NCBI GenBank assembly: GCA_021823365.1
Contig: JAKAOD010000180.1
Location: 1-6,513, forward strand
DNA: 6,513 nucleotides
Origin: Actinomycetes bacterium
GTDB lineage: Bacteria > Actinomycetota > Acidimicrobiia > Acidimicrobiales > Bog-793
Direction: 5' to 3'
The translations under genes were made by a program, and so were the position numbers. Within the stretch, counting starts at the first letter, position 1. The number at the start of each line of letters is the position of its first letter. Below the pieces are notes generated by a model. The model had not been told where the DNA came from. It saw nothing but the letters and a program-made list of their open reading frames with translations, and did no database searches. Below, one piece after another: positions 5,641-6,513 of this stretch.

Positions 5641-6513
5641 ATGGACGAGTCCGTGTGGCCGCGGCCGGTGCCTTTGGTCGGTGATCCGACGTCAGCAGCC
5701 CAGCGCTCTGCGGATCCTGCAGGATGGTCGTTCGATGCGGCGACGGTGAGGGCAGTCCACGCAGTCCTCGCGGCGAGGCGGGACGTCCGCCGCTTCCGGC
5801 CCGATCAGGTGCCGTCGGAGGTGGTGAAGCAGGTGCTCATGGCGGGCCATCAGGCCCCGTCGGTCGGGCACTCCCAGCCCTGGCGCTTTGTGATCGTGCG
5901 GGATCAGTGGACGCGTGATCGGGCAGCACTCATGGCCGACCGCGAGCGACTTCGACAGGCCGAGATGCTCACTGAGGAGCGCAGGTCGCGGCTGCTCGAC
6001 CTGCAGCTCGAGGGCATCCGGGAGGCACCGGTCGGGGTGGTCGTAGCCTGCGACCGGCGGGTGCCAGCTGGCGGCGTGCTCGGGCGGGCCAGTTTCGCCG
6101 ACGCGGACATGTGGAGCTGTGCCTGCGCCATCGAGAACATGTGGCTGGCGGCTCGGGCGGTCGGGCTCGGCCTCGGCTGGGTGACGCTGTTCCAGCCCGA
6201 GGAGCTGGCCGGGCTGCTGGGCCTGCCGCCAGGGATCGAGACGCTGGGTTGGCTCTGCCTCGGCTGGCCAGATGAGCGGCCGCCCAGTCCCGGCTTGGAG
6301 CGGCACGGCTGGTCGGAGCGCATGCCGCTCGAGGACGTCATCGTGGAGGAGCGCTGGCCGTCTGCTGATGAGCCCGCAGCTCCGGTGTCGCACCTGGCCG
6401 GTCCCGATCCTGCGTCGGTTGTCGCCGGGCGCGACGAGGGTGACGATCGGCTGACCGTTCCCGGCTCGCTCGGGGTGCTCGACGTCGTCGTGAACCGGGT
6501 GCTCGCGCTGCGG
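5641..6513 (+). CDS. BluB-CobT fusion: DMB synthase joined to DMB phosphoribosyltransferase (partial)
   Basis: The frame is open from the ATG at 5641 to the end of the window, 291 codons without a stop. Residues about 41-240 are a BluB domain, the flavin-destroying nitroreductase-fold enzyme that turns FMNH2 into 5,6-dimethylbenzimidazole. Matching segments are RRDVRRFRPD (46-55), APSVGHSQPWRF (72-83), LEGIREAPV (123-131), LGR (147-149), AIENMWLAAR (163-172), GLGWVTLF (177-184), LCLGWPDE (205-212) and the tail MPLEDVIVEERWP (228-240). WVT stands where I remember WVS in BluB. A Pro/Ala/Asp-rich linker (about 241-267) follows. Residues 268-291 begin a CobT domain: DDRLTVPGSLGVLD corresponds to the CobT opening LTKPPGSLGRLE, with Lys missing and one Pro fewer. 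CobT joins DMB to nicotinate mononucleotide, so the fusion would pass DMB directly to the next cobalamin step. The N-terminal 40 residues are extra and unassigned. The catalytic core of CobT is outside the window. Confidence 0.85.
   Translation, partial: MDESVWPRPVPLVGDPTSAAQRSADPAGWSFDAATVRAVHAVLAARRDVRRFRPDQVPSEVVKQVLMAGHQAPSVGHSQPWRFVIVRDQWTRDRAALMADRERLRQAEMLTEERRSRLLDLQLEGIREAPVGVVVACDRRVPAGGVLGRASFADADMWSCACAIENMWLAARAVGLGLGWVTLFQPEELAGLLGLPPGIETLGWLCLGWPDERPPSPGLERHGWSERMPLEDVIVEERWPSADEPAAPVSHLAGPDPASVVAGRDEGDDRLTVPGSLGVLDVVVNRVLALR

Noticed and set aside
5692..6393. Minus-strand open frame of 233 codons
   Set aside because: It is antisense to the BluB domain, which has many recognisable conserved segments.
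1..6513. CRISPR array, tRNA or rRNA genes, toxin-antitoxin pair
   Set aside because: I saw no regularly spaced direct repeats, no recognisable tRNA or rRNA sequence, and no toxin partner for the HTH protein; its neighbours on both sides are recombinases.

Overview
The window is strongly GC-rich, uses GTG starts and GTGA stop/start overlaps, and looks actinobacterial. It is a mosaic of mobile-element remnants lying beside one core metabolic gene. The host call is an inference from base composition and from which families occur together; no rRNA or other marker gene is present.

Layout. (1) About 1-381, minus strand: the end of a foreign module. It holds a DUF5372-like small protein that has lost its start codon, and possibly the first codons of a further gene leaving the window. 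(2) About 384-1837, plus strand: a remnant of an IS21-family insertion sequence. The istA transposase has lost its N-terminal two thirds, and istB (the AAA+ helper ATPase) is cut off just after its sensor-1 TSN motif. (3) 1843-4999: a compact 3.16-kb element, with all three genes on the minus strand. In transcription order these are a catalytically complete tyrosine recombinase (337 aa), a small Xre-type HTH protein (101 aa), and a second recombinase-like protein (541 aa) with five N-terminal zinc ribbons and a badly degraded active site. The genes are joined by two 4-bp GTGA overlaps. An 11-bp terminal inverted repeat (gcacacgttcg) marks both ends, and each end carries a second, inverted copy of the same word. 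On the left the two copies form a perfect 24-bp palindrome; on the right they are 89 bp apart. (4) 5000-5425, plus strand: the C-terminal part of a SIR2-family protein, whose N-terminal NAD-binding half is missing exactly where the element ends. (5) 5426-5640: spacer. (6) 5641 to the end, plus strand: a BluB nitroreductase-fold domain (5,6-dimethylbenzimidazole synthase) fused in frame to the beginning of CobT (the DMB phosphoribosyltransferase). The two domains catalyse consecutive steps of lower-ligand synthesis for cobalamin.

How the parts fit. The recombinase/HTH/zinc-ribbon trio looks like one translationally coupled machine for moving the element that carries it. It resembles Tn554-type (TnpA/TnpB/TnpC) and recombinase-in-trio logic, but with a different set of partners. 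The element lies between two unrelated broken genes (istB and SIR2). It therefore either landed at an existing junction or took part in a rearrangement that removed the rest of both genes. The cobalamin gene appears unaffected and marks the return to ordinary chromosome.
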